A stretch of 64,000 bases of DNA from Chitinophagaceae bacterium (GCA_947447465.1 CANFKE010000006.1:62001-126000), one strand, 5' to 3'; shown: positions 17,231 through 28,066, numbered from the stretch's first letter. Numbers and translations: made by a program. Notes: generated from the sequence alone by a model not told the origin.

Positions 17231-17800
17231 ATGAAAAGGCAAATGATATTGATTATGAGTGTGTTATGTGCATTTTGCTCTGATGTTCATGCTCAATCTG
17301 CACCAAAAGATACAGTGTATGTGGCACAGCTACCCGAAGTGAGTATCAAGGACCGATGGAGCAATGATACTGAGCGATATCACTATAACCAGAAGAAGTT
17401 TTATGTGAAGACCGTATTGCCTTATGTAAATGCCACTACCGCATTATTTAAGGAGATCAATACCAGATCTGAGGATCCGTCAGTATCTAAGAGAGAGTTG
17501 AGGAAATTCATAGCCGACAAGCAGCAGGAAATGAAAGCTCAGTTCGAGGATAAGATCAGATCACTGAATGTGACGCAAGGTGCTTTGTTGGTAAAGTTGA
17601 TAGCAAGGCAGACCAACCTCAATATTTATAAAATGGTAGCCGAGATCAAAAATCCGTTGGTAGCCGTAAAATGGCAGTCATGGGCTTTACTCAACGGCAT
17701 GAACCTGGATAAGAAATACCATCCTGAGGACGAGCCGGATCTTGAGAACATCATGTATGAATTGGGTTATCCGCTTCCGCAGAGTTACGCTGCCAATTGA
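17231..17800 (+). CDS. DUF4294 family secreted protein
   Basis: 189 residues from the ATG at 17231. The signal peptide (MKRQMILIMSVLCAFCSDVHA) precedes a mature start at QSAP. The body matches the Bacteroidota-specific DUF4294: YHYNQKKFYVKTVLPYVNAT near residues 60-80, a helical charged middle, then GALLVKLIARQTNLNIYKM and a conserved end around GYPLP. Function is unknown; location should be periplasmic. A longer frame starting at 17198 adds 11 codons ahead of the signal peptide and is rejected. It converges on the membrane-protein gene with 4 nt between stops. Confidence 0.85.
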   Translation: MKRQMILIMSVLCAFCSDVHAQSAPKDTVYVAQLPEVSIKDRWSNDTERYHYNQKKFYVKTVLPYVNATTALFKEINTRSEDPSVSKRELRKFIADKQQEMKAQFEDKIRSLNVTQGALLVKLIARQTNLNIYKMVAEIKNPLVAVKWQSWALLNGMNLDKKYHPEDEPDLENIMYELGYPLPQSYAAN

Positions 17801-17804
17801 TCAC

Positions 17805-19403
17805 TTATTTATTGCGTTCATAAAGTGCAGTGCGGTGCGACTTGCTGGTATATATCTGATGATACTGTTGCTTTACTTGTGCATGAAGTAGCCTGTAGTG
17901 TTCATCATGCAATGCAAGTGTATCATAGCACCATGTGACAATATAATCTATAGTATGCCCCGATACCTTAGCATAGTTGTCAATATCGGCTGATGGTGGT
18001 GTCGCTTCAAAACCATTGTTGGTCGAAAGGTGGGCATAGGGGTTAGCTGTATATCTCCACAAAAGCGGAAAGTACCCTGCGTTGGCCTCATAATTATCCA
18101 GTATGATCAACGGCTTTTGAGTGCCGGCATATTGCAGCGCATGTGTGAACAGGTAATTACGACTTGCAATAGGGTGGTCGTGGTCTTTTCCTTCAGGGGC
18201 AAAATCCAGTGGCAATACAACGGAGTAGGGTCTTATATATGCGGCTACTGAATTATAATCAGAAGTAGCTACAGCAGCCTTATTCATATAATTCATCCTG
18301 ACTACAGTAAGGAAAGTAAAGCATATGAATAGAATGAGCCCGCCTGCATTTTTTATTGGCTGTGGTAGGGTATAAGAGATACAGATACCGGCAAGTATAA
18401 GTAAGAAGAGCTGCGCGCGCATACTTATCAAAATGTCGCGTTGCATAAAGTTTTCAGGGAAGAAAAGGTATATAGCCATGATGATGAGCAGGCTGTAAAA
18501 GAAGCCGTCATATTTGTTGACGATGACTTTGGCTTTTACTCTCATTGCTATAGATGCGATCAGTAATGCGACTATGGTCATGCCGCATAATGCTGCGGCA
18601 AAAGATTCATCTTTTACTGCATTGATCGCATACTTGAATTGTACCAGCTCAATGAGTCTGTAATAGTGATGATGTAAGGTTATGTGTGTACCTCCTTCAT
18701 GGTTGGTAAACCATAGCATCAATGCCAGAAACGGAGCGGTAAGTATGCCCAGTAATATCGCATTCTGAATGAAATAATTTAATGCAGATAGTTTTTCATC
18801 GCGCTCTCTTGAAAGTGTATAAGAGCAAATAAGTGCAGCGCAGGTAATGACGCCAAAAACGAATGGCAGCAATTGCGTAAAGAAAGATAATGCCGTGAAC
18901 AGAAAAAATATCAGTGTATTGATGGTATTCCTTTTATCCACGAATCGCATCCAGCTCCATATCATCCAGAACCATAAGGCTGTGCTCAGTGAGAAGTTAT
19001 AAAACCCTTTTGCCAGCGTATGGTGAAAAACAAATAGAAAGACAATAGTGATCCAATAAGAACTGGAGCCGCTTATCTTTTTTAAGAGCAAGTAGAAGCC
19101 GCCGGTCACTAGCCCTGCATAGAGTGTCAGGAACATTTTTTCTGCCACCGGACCACTTGCAAAATATAGTGGTATGCCCAGTAGAACATTAGATAACCAG
19201 TTCGGATTCGGATTATAATTGATATCGTAAAATCGGGAATAGAATTGGGTATTCACTCCATTCCACATATCGTGCAACACTCGTGCATTGTACAAGTGGC
19301 AAGGCCCGTCTCCTGTAAGATAATATTCAGGCCACCATATCTGCGCAAGGCACATGGCAACTCCTGCTATCATCAGCGCATACAGTAGTTTTATCCTGGG
19401 CAT
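17805..19403 (-). CDS. Large multi-pass membrane protein, GT-C-like
   Basis: 532 residues with about ten to twelve hydrophobic helices and a soluble C-terminal part of ~150 residues. Near the N-terminus, the first loop contains YYLTGDGPCHLYNARVLHD, an acidic motif in a position like that of GT-C glycosyltransferases, which use lipid-linked sugar donors. I do not recognise a precise family, so this is only a structural likeness. It begins 6 nt after the sprA stop and is probably co-transcribed with ruvA-sprA. Whether it works with type IX secretion or surface glycosylation is not shown. Confidence 0.6.
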   Translation of the reverse strand: MPRIKLLYALMIAGVAMCLAQIWWPEYYLTGDGPCHLYNARVLHDMWNGVNTQFYSRFYDINYNPNPNWLSNVLLGIPLYFASGPVAEKMFLTLYAGLVTGGFYLLLKKISGSSSYWITIVFLFVFHHTLAKGFYNFSLSTALWFWMIWSWMRFVDKRNTINTLIFFLFTALSFFTQLLPFVFGVITCAALICSYTLSRERDEKLSALNYFIQNAILLGILTAPFLALMLWFTNHEGGTHITLHHHYYRLIELVQFKYAINAVKDESFAAALCGMTIVALLIASIAMRVKAKVIVNKYDGFFYSLLIIMAIYLFFPENFMQRDILISMRAQLFLLILAGICISYTLPQPIKNAGGLILFICFTFLTVVRMNYMNKAAVATSDYNSVAAYIRPYSVVLPLDFAPEGKDHDHPIASRNYLFTHALQYAGTQKPLIILDNYEANAGYFPLLWRYTANPYAHLSTNNGFEATPPSADIDNYAKVSGHTIDYIVTWCYDTLALHDEHYRLLHAQVKQQYHQIYTSKSHRTALYERNK

Positions 19404-19409
19404 TTTATT

Positions 19410-22400
19410 TTAGTTTCCGAATATGAATCGTAACGTTAAGCCGGCCTTGGTATTGGTAGTAGGGTAAGACGTTGAAACGTATGGTATGGTCTGCTGGCGA
19501 TCGAAGAAGAAATGTAATGTCAGTTTAGAATTTACTGCATAGTCAACCGATGGCGATACGCGCAATACCTTTTGACCTCTCGAGGTTACACTAATATTAT
19601 TGGCAAGGAAGGTATTACTATTCTTATCGTCTCGCAAGCCGATATCCATTTTGAAGATCAGTTCGTTCTTCAATTTGGTAACACCAAACACCTGGAACGG
19701 TAGTTTTACACCTTTCTTACGGAAGCCGAATCCGATAACATATTCAGTGCTCGAATTTTCACTCACCTGATAGTCGATAAGACTAAGGCTCATGGTCTTC
19801 GATTTTCTTAGTTCAAATTTAGCGGTGAGGTTGTTTTTAAGCGCCACGTCAACTCCTATCAGTGGGTTGAATGACTGCTGTATAGTTACATTAGGAACCT
19901 GGAAGAACGGCACATAGTTGTGTGAATTGGAGTCAATGAATGACGGGAAGCCCAGTCCGTAAAGGTCTGTGAACAACAGCGATGAGTTGTATCCATTCAT
20001 AGACATGCTGCCGGTATAGGCATGAGTAATATTCAGGTTTGTAAGGAACTTCGCAAAATATGGGTACTTGCTCAGCCCGTTATAAGTGACCTTCCAGTTA
20101 GGCATCGGTACCAGATACTTGAACGGATTGTCCTTGATATTGGTATGTGTATAGTCTATCAGCGGCTGCGTGCTGGCCGATTTGCCTGAATATGCAGCAA
20201 TGAATGATGGTATCAATACATCCTGTGAGAACTCGGTATAACCCTTGTTGTATTTAGGGTTCGATGGATCAGGTATGCCATTGGTATAAGGATTGCTTGC
20301 ACCCAGCCTTTGTGATATGATCTCTCTGCCCGATAAGAATTGATTATATACATCAGAATTAACGCCTGTATTCTTAAAGATGGTCTTCACAGATATATAA
20401 CTGATATTGAATGATCCATTCTCATAAGGGTTGAAGTGCACGAATGTGCCTGTACCCGTGTCTTTGAACAGTTCACTATGTGATTTGCTGAATGTCTTGG
20501 TCAGCGACAGGTCCACTCTGAAATCTTTGAACGGAACCAGGGTAGCTGATGCGCTCAGATTTTGAGAATAGGTTTGCTGCAACTGCGCATTGAACAAAGA
20601 GTCGCGTGTCAGTTTTCCTTCGCGGGCCTTCTGCTCCAGCCATGTGCTCGTAGGCTGATAGCCATATACATAATTCCAACCCGGCGCACTGGAGTAGTTA
20701 TTGACACCCATGAATCTTGTGCTGTCCAGATAGCCCGGTAATATGGTTCCCGCATTCTCTGTATAATTGATAGACACACGGGTGAGCATGGTCAGTATAT
20801 GACCACCTATCTTCATAGGTATAGAAAGTTCAGGCAGTTTGGCTCTTCTCGCTTTGCGGGCTGCTTTACGTGCCTTCTTCTTCTTTATTTTCTCCGCTTT
20901 ATAATATGCTCTGTCAACAGAATCCTGCAATTCTACCAATGAGTCCAGTTGCTGGTCTGTCATGCCGGTAGTATTCACGTTGGCGTAAATATTCGGTGGA
21001 CCAACAGGTGGTGTTTTTACTGTAGGTGGGTTGCTGCCACCTGATGGTGTAGTGCCACCGCCACCGGTATTACCACCACCGGTATTTACAGGTGCACCCG
21101 AACCCTTTATAGTTCCACCTTTAGGGCCACCCGGATTGGTATTACCCGCATTTCCTCCAATATTTCCTGCTCCGCCGCTATTGCCATTGCCGCTATTTCC
21201 TCCGGCATTGTTACCCGATGTAGGATTACTGTTGGTCGGGTTTGTCGTATTCGTAGTAGTGTTTCCTCCACTTGTAGCACCGGTATTACCTGTAGCGCCA
21301 CCTCCATTCGATGTAGTACCTCCGCCTGTATTGGTTTGTCCTGCACCGCCGCCTGTATTGCCACCTGGTGCGCCACCTGCACCCGGTGCTGCACCGCCCA
21401 TGTCATCTACATCTCCCTGTATTATAGCGCCGGGTAGCTGCTTGCCGTCTTTTCTCAGGTCGCTGATCTTTGGTGCGCCGCCATCAGGCTTGCCACTAGG
21501 TGTTGAAATGTCGCTCTTGGGTGGTTCTTTTCCGCCCTTGTCATTAGGGCCTTTCTTAGCAGGTACATTCAATGCTCTCAACCATCTCCATTTACTATAG
21601 AGTTTATTGAAATCAAGGTCGCCCGATATCTGCTTGGTATTGGTGTTGCCGATGGTGTTACCCAGATCATAGGCCACCGGAGCCGCTCCTGTCCAAGTGT
21701 AGTTGGCAGAATAGCTCATTCTTACATTCATCCAGTCAGTAGCCGGTAGCTTATTGAGTGGTGCTGTGTAAGAGCTGTTGAAGGTTTGTGTGTAAGATGT
21801 ATTGTGTCCGAATCTGGATATCAATCGCAGTACAGAATCTTTCTTTTCCTTGGTATCTATTCGGCCGAACGGTTCATCTATACGAGATACATTGGTAGCT
21901 GTATAGTCAACTGACAATGATTTGGTGATCTCCCATCTGGTATTATAAACCCTCGTCCAGTTGAAATTCTTATAGAAGGTTGACGGACTCTGGAATCCGG
22001 ATCCATCATTGAGGTCTCTGACACGGGTTTCTTCAACTAGTCTGTTCAGGTCATTACGCAATGAAAAGCTCGACGGAAGCGGGTTGATATTGAAATCTTT
22101 GACCAAAGCGAACCACTTTGATTTTGATTTGATCAGCTTCTTGAATGGCTCGAATGATTTTGATTTGACACTGTAAGTATAGCCAATACCCAGTCGCTGA
22201 GTATTGATATTGTCCAATGCGATAAGCGCATTGTGTTTGAACTGATTATTATAAGAATAGGTAAAATCAAAGTTCTTAACGCTCCACGGCATACGGATGC
22301 CCTTACCTCCAGGCGCACCATTGATGCGCACATTGGTGAAGTTGAGACTGGTTATTGACGTGAAGTCCTGTGATGCTTTTTTGATCGAATCCGCTTTCGC

Positions 22401-25400
22401 TGAATTGCCGGCAGAATTCATCGCATCCGACAGGAGCACATCCTGATTGTAAGGATTATATTTTGGTGTGGTCACGTTCTGTGTATAGCCCGCATAGAAC
22501 GGCAGTTGCAGACCCAATTTGCGTGGAGCCAGCTTGCCCAGGTTCAGGTTGGTAGATACGTTATACTGATAGTAGTCATCCTGCGAGCGCTGTCCTATCT
22601 TCTGGTCTATATTACCGTAGCCTTGAGTATGCATACTGCCCGAGAGATTGACGCTGCCCAGATCGGCCATCTGTATAGATACCTTTCCTGCCGCAGCATA
22701 TCCCGGCTGATCTTTGGTGCCGGCCATTCTCATCTCATCGAACCACACTTCCACACACTTGGCAATCCCATCATCGCCAGGTGTCTGATTGGTCTTTTTA
22801 GGGTTCAGAAGACCCAGCATCATATTCTTGGCGCCACCTATGTTCGGATTACCCAATACCACTATCGTATTGCCTTTACTGTCTGTAGTATAGTAAGGTA
22901 TGTAGGTTGGTAGGTTCAGTGCGTCACGTTTCTTTTTGGCTTCTACAAGGTCTTGCAGAGTAAGATTCATTTCATTGGCTGCCGGCCATATAATGTCTGC
23001 CATAGCGCTGCCCGGTTGTGTTACAGCCAGTGGCATACGGTATTCATAGTAGTTGCTCGTAAAGTCACTACCTATACGAACGAATGAACTGATATCAGCA
23101 TCTTTAATTGGTGCCTGTCCTACCTGTGATTCCGCATGGATGAACATACGCAGGTAAGTGAATTGACGCATATCTACATTCACTTCTTTGAATACGCCTC
23201 TTGCGTCACCATCTTGCAGTGAGCATGCTTTAAGAGAAAGTGACTGTTCATTCAGTGCCAGTGTTGTTCCCTGTTGTCCGGTGGTCAGCTGGCGCTGTAC
23301 GCCGGGTGGTATCACATAAGGAATAGGGTAGCGAGATGCATTTTCTTCAATGCTCACAGAGGTAACAGTGAAGTCGGTGCTGGATGAGTTTTGTTGTGGT
23401 TGATTTTCTCCCGGTGTGGTAAGTGAATAGTTGTAAGAGCGCCATTGGCTGCGGCCCAGCTCCAATGATGCGAATCGCATGGTGGTGCTATCCTGCCAGC
23501 CACTCAGGAACATACGTATGAATCGTATAGAGCGGAAATCTGAGATACCACCCACTACATGGTCATAATTTCTGATCGGTACTTTGAACTGATACCACGT
23601 CTCATTAGCTTCCTGTCCGTTCGGCAATTTTACCTTACTAACCTGCTCACTGATGATGTAGTTATTACCCACCCTCATATTATTAGGGTCCAGGTCCAAA
23701 CGGTACTGGTAATAGTTCTCAGCTTCATTCAGCGTATTATCTCTGTTGATATCTTCCGACTCAGGTATAGTGGTCGCAGACGTAGCATATGCCGAATTAG
23801 GGTCGGTAACAGGAGAGTTGCCCTGAGGATTATTAAAGCCTTTATAACGACCTAGGATGCCGGTCTTCGCATTGTCATAGTCACTGCCTCTGTAGTATTT
23901 GTAGTCATCGCTCGACGGGTCAGCGGCAACTTTCAGATAGGCAGGATTAGTAGCGCCAAGTCTTGCTTTCAGCGTGGTCAAAAAGTTTTTGAACTGAACA
24001 GCTTCTTTCGTGTCGTCCATTTCATCATACCCCACGTCTTGTGCGCCTCTGGCGGCAGGGTCATTATCAAATGCGCGTGTTATCTGCTGCTGGAATCTCG
24101 GTACATAACCCCAGATGGTCGTATCCACTTTTTGCTGATCGAAAGGATAGGGTACTCCATTCTCAAATGACATTCTCGAGTCTTTCAGTACATCCTCTGA
24201 AACCGAACCCAGATTGATGAATAGTGACCCTCCGTTGCGCGCGCCTTGCGTGAACGGGTTCAGCATCCAGAATTGCACATACTGCACATTCGAGGCTTCA
24301 AAGTCAGTATTGTCTATTGGTCGCATGATACCTCCCCATCGGTCCTTAGGATTGGTCAGGTGTCCACTATCATCTATACGCACGGCATCAAAGTTGTAAG
24401 GACCTCTGTCTTTAGGGAAAAAGCTAAGATCGAATGTGCTCAGTGAGGTCTGCAGAGACTGTGTAGGCCTGTTAGGGAATACGTCTTTTACTTGTACCAA
24501 CCTGATGAAGTGCTGATTGCTGTCATTCTTTACATAGTCTGGTACACCTTGTCCCGGGTCCACCAGTGTCGGTTCTATCGAATACCAGGCCAGTCTTGCC
24601 CTGTTCTCTCCATACTTCAACTGGTCGCTCAGTGCCGCCTCAGGGAACAATACTTTACCTGCTTTGTCGGTAGCACCGAATGGTGTGGAGGCCATCGACC
24701 ACGCCTGCGCCGGGAAGCGCATATCATAGCTGCTGGTCGTTCCTTCAAAGTCGTCTATATATACGGCTCCTTCCGGATCCAGTGAGTTGATCTGCTTAGG
24801 GTGACCGGGTAATATTCCTGCTACTTCACCGCTGATATTAACGAACGATGGTGCGGTCGTTGAGTAAATAGGGAGCTTGTCAACTATACGGGTAATGAGT
24901 GGTGACTCTGACTGATAATTCGCATCCAGGCCTATCACCGTATTTTTGATCGGGTCTTCACCGAAAGATACCTTCTGAGTAAATGGTCTTTCATTTAACC
25001 TCATGATAGTACCCCCCAATGTCAGTTTCTTGTTCATGTAGTAGTCGAAACGAGCACCCATGAAGTTCTGCTGTTGGAATCCGAAGGTAGAATTATCCTC
25101 GTAGGTAATGTTTATAGGTACGCCCGAACTAAGGATACCCGTATTCAGTATCTTCAATCGGCCCAGTCCGTATTCTATCTGGTAATCCTGATTTTCTACC
25201 AGTTTGGTACCACCGGCCGTTACGCTCACAGACCCCGCAGGTATATTGAAGCCTCCGAGGAATATTTCTGAAGAAGAGGATGATTTGTAGGTCCCCTTCA
25301 TCACATACCTGTTCAGACTCTGGAACTGCTGCGCAATGGTCTTGGTAGAGTCATACAGCGCCTGGAATATATAGCGCCTCTTAATGATAGGAGTAGCCGT

Positions 25401-27260
25401 AGCATCTACAGCGTTAGACAGGTCATTACCAAATGGTTCCAGTACGGGAAATATGATCTTGCCCTGCTGCATATTGATGGTAATACCATCTACAAAGTCA
25501 AAGACCCCATCGGGTTGGGCTTCATTCTGTGAATTGAGTCGATCTAAATTTAATAACGAGATGAACGGTACACCCTTCTTAGGGCCTTCAGGGAAATATC
25601 GCTTATCCCCGCCGCCCGGATCCTGATACATGACATTCAGAGTGAAGTTCTCCTTCGTCAGTCCGAATCCGCCTAACGCATAAACGTTCTTCATCATCAG
25701 CTTCCATACCGGCAGATAGGGTCTGTTAGATGTTCCCTTCATGAGTTTCAGGTACAATACCTTAGGGTTGGTAGTATCCGGAGGAAGATCTTCCGCGAAG
25801 TCTCCTACCTGATATACCTTGCCTTTATAGGTATAGCGGTAAGCCACACCCAGCACATCATCAGGGTTCATCTGTGTGTGCAGCATTATGTAACCCAGCT
25901 GCGGATTGAAGTTATATTCTGTAGGGGCCAACTGACGGGCTGTAGTACGCTCAAAGTCTTTACCCAGCTCCAGACCAAGGTCGGTAGCCGAATTAGAGGC
26001 ATACCTTTGCTGACGGCCATTAGGGCTTTGCAATAGTTGGGTGTACAATCTGTTGCTGGCATTATCCGGAACTCCGTCACGCACACCGGGTGCGCCATTG
26101 TTCATAGACGGCATATAAGGATTGGCTTCTCCAAGGTCCTGGAAACACAACACATCACGAACTCCGTTCACTGCTCCCGTACGGTTGGTTACCCATACCT
26201 GTATCTTGTTGATCTGAACCTGTGAGTTGATGACAGGGAAATCTTTTAGTGCCAGATTATATCTGTCGTGGAAATATTGTGCCAGAAGGAAGTCCTTATT
26301 TTCTTCATAAGCATCAGCTTTGATAGAGAACTGCTGCGCCTGCGATCCGCCCTGTACGGTAAGGCTCTTACGTTGTGACTTTTGTTGAGATACAACACCG
26401 GTTACCCATAAACGACCGAATTGTAATTGTGTCTTCAAACCAAACAATGACTGCACACCACTGATCAGATTGCTCTTCAGCGGGAAACTTACATTACCCG
26501 CCTCTATCTTCTTGATCATTTCATCTTCCTTGCCGCTGTAGTCCAGCTTCTGCATGTTCTGGTAGTCGAAGGTGGCTTTGGTATTGTTGCTGATATTGAG
26601 TTTCAACTTGTCTCCCACTGTAGCCAGCAGGTTCAGGTTCATCTGCATATCAAAGTCAAAGATGCCATACTTCTGTGCACGCTGCACCAGGGTAGGGTTT
26701 TTGATGTTCTGCCAGTTACCGCCAAAGGTCACATCCACATTACCCTGTGGTTTTACCGATATGGTATTGCTGCCGAAGATGCGGTCGAAAAGACCATCCT
26801 TATACATCTGCGGAAGCTCAGGCTTTTTGTTGAACAACATCATGGCATCCAGACGACGCTGCCAATACGCATCATCGTCCATCTTTGCCCTATACTTGGT
26901 GTATTCGGCAAGGCTCAGATAAGTAGGGTTTCTGTTATACATAGACCCCATCTTGTCATTGTAGTAATATCTGTTCGAGTCCGGATCGTACTCGAACATT
27001 TTCTTTTCCGACTTCGGATCTTGCAGGTCTATCGACTTTGGCCGGTCCAGATCTGTTCTCGGATCGCCGGTCTTGTCATGTATCGGGAATTTTAATTTGT
27101 GTGCCGTGTCCTCATTATCGGCCGGTTTCTTTTGTGTAGTGTCTTCAGCAGGTGCAAAAAAAGGAAATGGACGGCGCGGATAGGCAGCAGCATTGATGAT
27201 GACTGCAGCCAACGCTATGAAACATAGTAGTTTATATCCAAAAAAACGCTTCCCCTTCAA
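19410..27260 (-). CDS. sprA: Type IX secretion translocon SprA
   Basis: 2616-residue SprA (Sov in Porphyromonas), the giant outer-membrane barrel through which type IX cargo crosses. A signal peptide (KLLCFIALAAVIINAAA) is followed by the SprA N-terminal region (KPELPQMYKDGLFDRIFGSN near residue 150, then SVKPQGNVDVTFGG). A block near residue 830-850 includes LDPEGAVYIDDFEGT. The C-terminus ends in a barrel-like aromatic strand, GLTLRFIFGN. Residues ~1950-2085 form a Gly/Asn/Thr/Pro-rich low-complexity insert that makes the protein longer than the ~2400 residues usual for SprA. The start is TTG (27260), preceded by AAAGGA; no in-frame ATG precedes the signal peptide. The gap to ruvA is 17 nt. 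Confidence 0.95.
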   Translation of the reverse strand: MKGKRFFGYKLLCFIALAAVIINAAAYPRRPFPFFAPAEDTTQKKPADNEDTAHKLKFPIHDKTGDPRTDLDRPKSIDLQDPKSEKKMFEYDPDSNRYYYNDKMGSMYNRNPTYLSLAEYTKYRAKMDDDAYWQRRLDAMMLFNKKPELPQMYKDGLFDRIFGSNTISVKPQGNVDVTFGGNWQNIKNPTLVQRAQKYGIFDFDMQMNLNLLATVGDKLKLNISNNTKATFDYQNMQKLDYSGKEDEMIKKIEAGNVSFPLKSNLISGVQSLFGLKTQLQFGRLWVTGVVSQQKSQRKSLTVQGGSQAQQFSIKADAYEENKDFLLAQYFHDRYNLALKDFPVINSQVQINKIQVWVTNRTGAVNGVRDVLCFQDLGEANPYMPSMNNGAPGVRDGVPDNASNRLYTQLLQSPNGRQQRYASNSATDLGLELGKDFERTTARQLAPTEYNFNPQLGYIMLHTQMNPDDVLGVAYRYTYKGKVYQVGDFAEDLPPDTTNPKVLYLKLMKGTSNRPYLPVWKLMMKNVYALGGFGLTKENFTLNVMYQDPGGGDKRYFPEGPKKGVPFISLLNLDRLNSQNEAQPDGVFDFVDGITINMQQGKIIFPVLEPFGNDLSNAVDATATPIIKRRYIFQALYDSTKTIAQQFQSLNRYVMKGTYKSSSSSEIFLGGFNIPAGSVSVTAGGTKLVENQDYQIEYGLGRLKILNTGILSSGVPINITYEDNSTFGFQQQNFMGARFDYYMNKKLTLGGTIMRLNERPFTQKVSFGEDPIKNTVIGLDANYQSESPLITRIVDKLPIYSTTAPSFVNISGEVAGILPGHPKQINSLDPEGAVYIDDFEGTTSSYDMRFPAQAWSMASTPFGATDKAGKVLFPEAALSDQLKYGENRARLAWYSIEPTLVDPGQGVPDYVKNDSNQHFIRLVQVKDVFPNRPTQSLQTSLSTFDLSFFPKDRGPYNFDAVRIDDSGHLTNPKDRWGGIMRPIDNTDFEASNVQYVQFWMLNPFTQGARNGGSLFINLGSVSEDVLKDSRMSFENGVPYPFDQQKVDTTIWGYVPRFQQQITRAFDNDPAARGAQDVGYDEMDDTKEAVQFKNFLTTLKARLGATNPAYLKVAADPSSDDYKYYRGSDYDNAKTGILGRYKGFNNPQGNSPVTDPNSAYATSATTIPESEDINRDNTLNEAENYYQYRLDLDPNNMRVGNNYIISEQVSKVKLPNGQEANETWYQFKVPIRNYDHVVGGISDFRSIRFIRMFLSGWQDSTTMRFASLELGRSQWRSYNYSLTTPGENQPQQNSSSTDFTVTSVSIEENASRYPIPYVIPPGVQRQLTTGQQGTTLALNEQSLSLKACSLQDGDARGVFKEVNVDMRQFTYLRMFIHAESQVGQAPIKDADISSFVRIGSDFTSNYYEYRMPLAVTQPGSAMADIIWPAANEMNLTLQDLVEAKKKRDALNLPTYIPYYTTDSKGNTIVVLGNPNIGGAKNMMLGLLNPKKTNQTPGDDGIAKCVEVWFDEMRMAGTKDQPGYAAAGKVSIQMADLGSVNLSGSMHTQGYGNIDQKIGQRSQDDYYQYNVSTNLNLGKLAPRKLGLQLPFYAGYTQNVTTPKYNPYNQDVLLSDAMNSAGNSAKADSIKKASQDFTSITSLNFTNVRINGAPGGKGIRMPWSVKNFDFTYSYNNQFKHNALIALDNINTQRLGIGYTYSVKSKSFEPFKKLIKSKSKWFALVKDFNINPLPSSFSLRNDLNRLVEETRVRDLNDGSGFQSPSTFYKNFNWTRVYNTRWEITKSLSVDYTATNVSRIDEPFGRIDTKEKKDSVLRLISRFGHNTSYTQTFNSSYTAPLNKLPATDWMNVRMSYSANYTWTGAAPVAYDLGNTIGNTNTKQISGDLDFNKLYSKWRWLRALNVPAKKGPNDKGGKEPPKSDISTPSGKPDGGAPKISDLRKDGKQLPGAIIQGDVDDMGGAAPGAGGAPGGNTGGGAGQTNTGGGTTSNGGGATGNTGATSGGNTTTNTTNPTNSNPTSGNNAGGNSGNGNSGGAGNIGGNAGNTNPGGPKGGTIKGSGAPVNTGGGNTGGGGTTPSGGSNPPTVKTPPVGPPNIYANVNTTGMTDQQLDSLVELQDSVDRAYYKAEKIKKKKARKAARKARRAKLPELSIPMKIGGHILTMLTRVSINYTENAGTILPGYLDSTRFMGVNNYSSAPGWNYVYGYQPTSTWLEQKAREGKLTRDSLFNAQLQQTYSQNLSASATLVPFKDFRVDLSLTKTFSKSHSELFKDTGTGTFVHFNPYENGSFNISYISVKTIFKNTGVNSDVYNQFLSGREIISQRLGASNPYTNGIPDPSNPKYNKGYTEFSQDVLIPSFIAAYSGKSASTQPLIDYTHTNIKDNPFKYLVPMPNWKVTYNGLSKYPYFAKFLTNLNITHAYTGSMSMNGYNSSLLFTDLYGLGFPSFIDSNSHNYVPFFQVPNVTIQQSFNPLIGVDVALKNNLTAKFELRKSKTMSLSLIDYQVSENSSTEYVIGFGFRKKGVKLPFQVFGVTKLKNELIFKMDIGLRDDKNSNTFLANNISVTSRGQKVLRVSPSVDYAVNSKLTLHFFFDRQQTIPYVSTSYPTTNTKAGLTLRFIFGN

Positions 27261-27277
27261 GTTTGTTCCTTTTGTTT

Positions 27278-27856
27278 TTACAACGCGCGTAGCGCCTGTT
27301 TGATCAGCTCTTCAACAGTCAAAGAAGAAGCATTAGTTATTTTCTTAATGGCATTTTCGGCCATTGCCTTACTTATACCCAAATTGACTAACGCTATTAA
27401 CGCATCTTCAGGTATTGTATTGTGTTTTGGAGCCAATAACGTTGAGGAATCTTTCTGGCGTAATACCTTGCCTTTCAGCTCCAGTAGAATACGTTGAGCT
27501 GTTTTGGCACCTATACCTTTTACTTTTTCTAATGTTTTTGCATCTTCATGAAATATCGCACGCTCCAACTCATCGGTCGTCAATGACGATAAGATGATCC
27601 TTGCTGTAGCAGCACCTACTCCGTTTATGTTCAGTAATTGCCTGAAGGTCGCACGCTCTTCCTCATCGGCAAAGCCATACAATACCCACGCATCTTCACG
27701 CACCTGCAAGTGCGTAAATAACCGGCATTTTTCCAGATTAACGATTTGACTATAGGTTTGCAGCGTAATATTGACCTCATACCCAACTCCTCCTGCCGAC
27801 AGATATAACAATGATGGCGACTTATATACCAGTTCGCCCTCTAAAAATGCATACAT
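27278..27856 (-). CDS. ruvA: Holliday junction DNA helicase subunit RuvA
   Basis: 192-residue DNA-binding subunit of the RuvAB branch-migration complex. The N-terminal OB fold opens MYAFLEGELVYKSP. Two helix-hairpin-helix motifs follow (LLNINGVGAATARIILSSL near 75-93, VKGIGAKTAQRILLELKGK near 110-128). The C-terminal ~50 residues are the RuvB-contacting domain III (ALIALVNLGISKAMAENAI). It is upstream of sprA in the same orientation with a 17-nt gap, so it likely shares a transcript with sprA. RuvB and RuvC are not in the window. Confidence 0.96.
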   Translation of the reverse strand: MYAFLEGELVYKSPSLLYLSAGGVGYEVNITLQTYSQIVNLEKCRLFTHLQVREDAWVLYGFADEEERATFRQLLNINGVGAATARIILSSLTTDELERAIFHEDAKTLEKVKGIGAKTAQRILLELKGKVLRQKDSSTLLAPKHNTIPEDALIALVNLGISKAMAENAIKKITNASSLTVEELIKQALRAL

Positions 27857-27896
27857 AAATGACTATAAAAAATATTATTGCGCCCACAACAGGCAA

Positions 27897-27922
27897 TAAA
27901 AAAGGTATGATCGCTCATACCG
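27897..27922 (-). terminator. Terminator between ykgJ-like gene and ruvA
   Basis: GGTATGA (27904-27910) and TCATACC (27915-27921) pair around a 4-nt loop. On the minus strand the stem is followed by a T6 run. It lies about 145 nt beyond the ykgJ-like stop and just upstream of ruvA. Confidence 0.8.
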
Positions 27923-28066
27923 GCTGGAAAGATACAAAAAATACAGAAATATTGAATGAATAAGGTGCATTAAATATGGTTTTACCTACATGTAAAAATA
28001 TTCCGGTTATTCATCTCGGGCACCATTAGTTATCATCCGATCACGGTTACAGTTGTTCATACATTA

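Noticed and set aside
21031-21600. Proline-rich plus-strand reading frame of 189 codons
   Set aside because: It is the complement of the Gly-rich insert of sprA; composition alone keeps the frame open.
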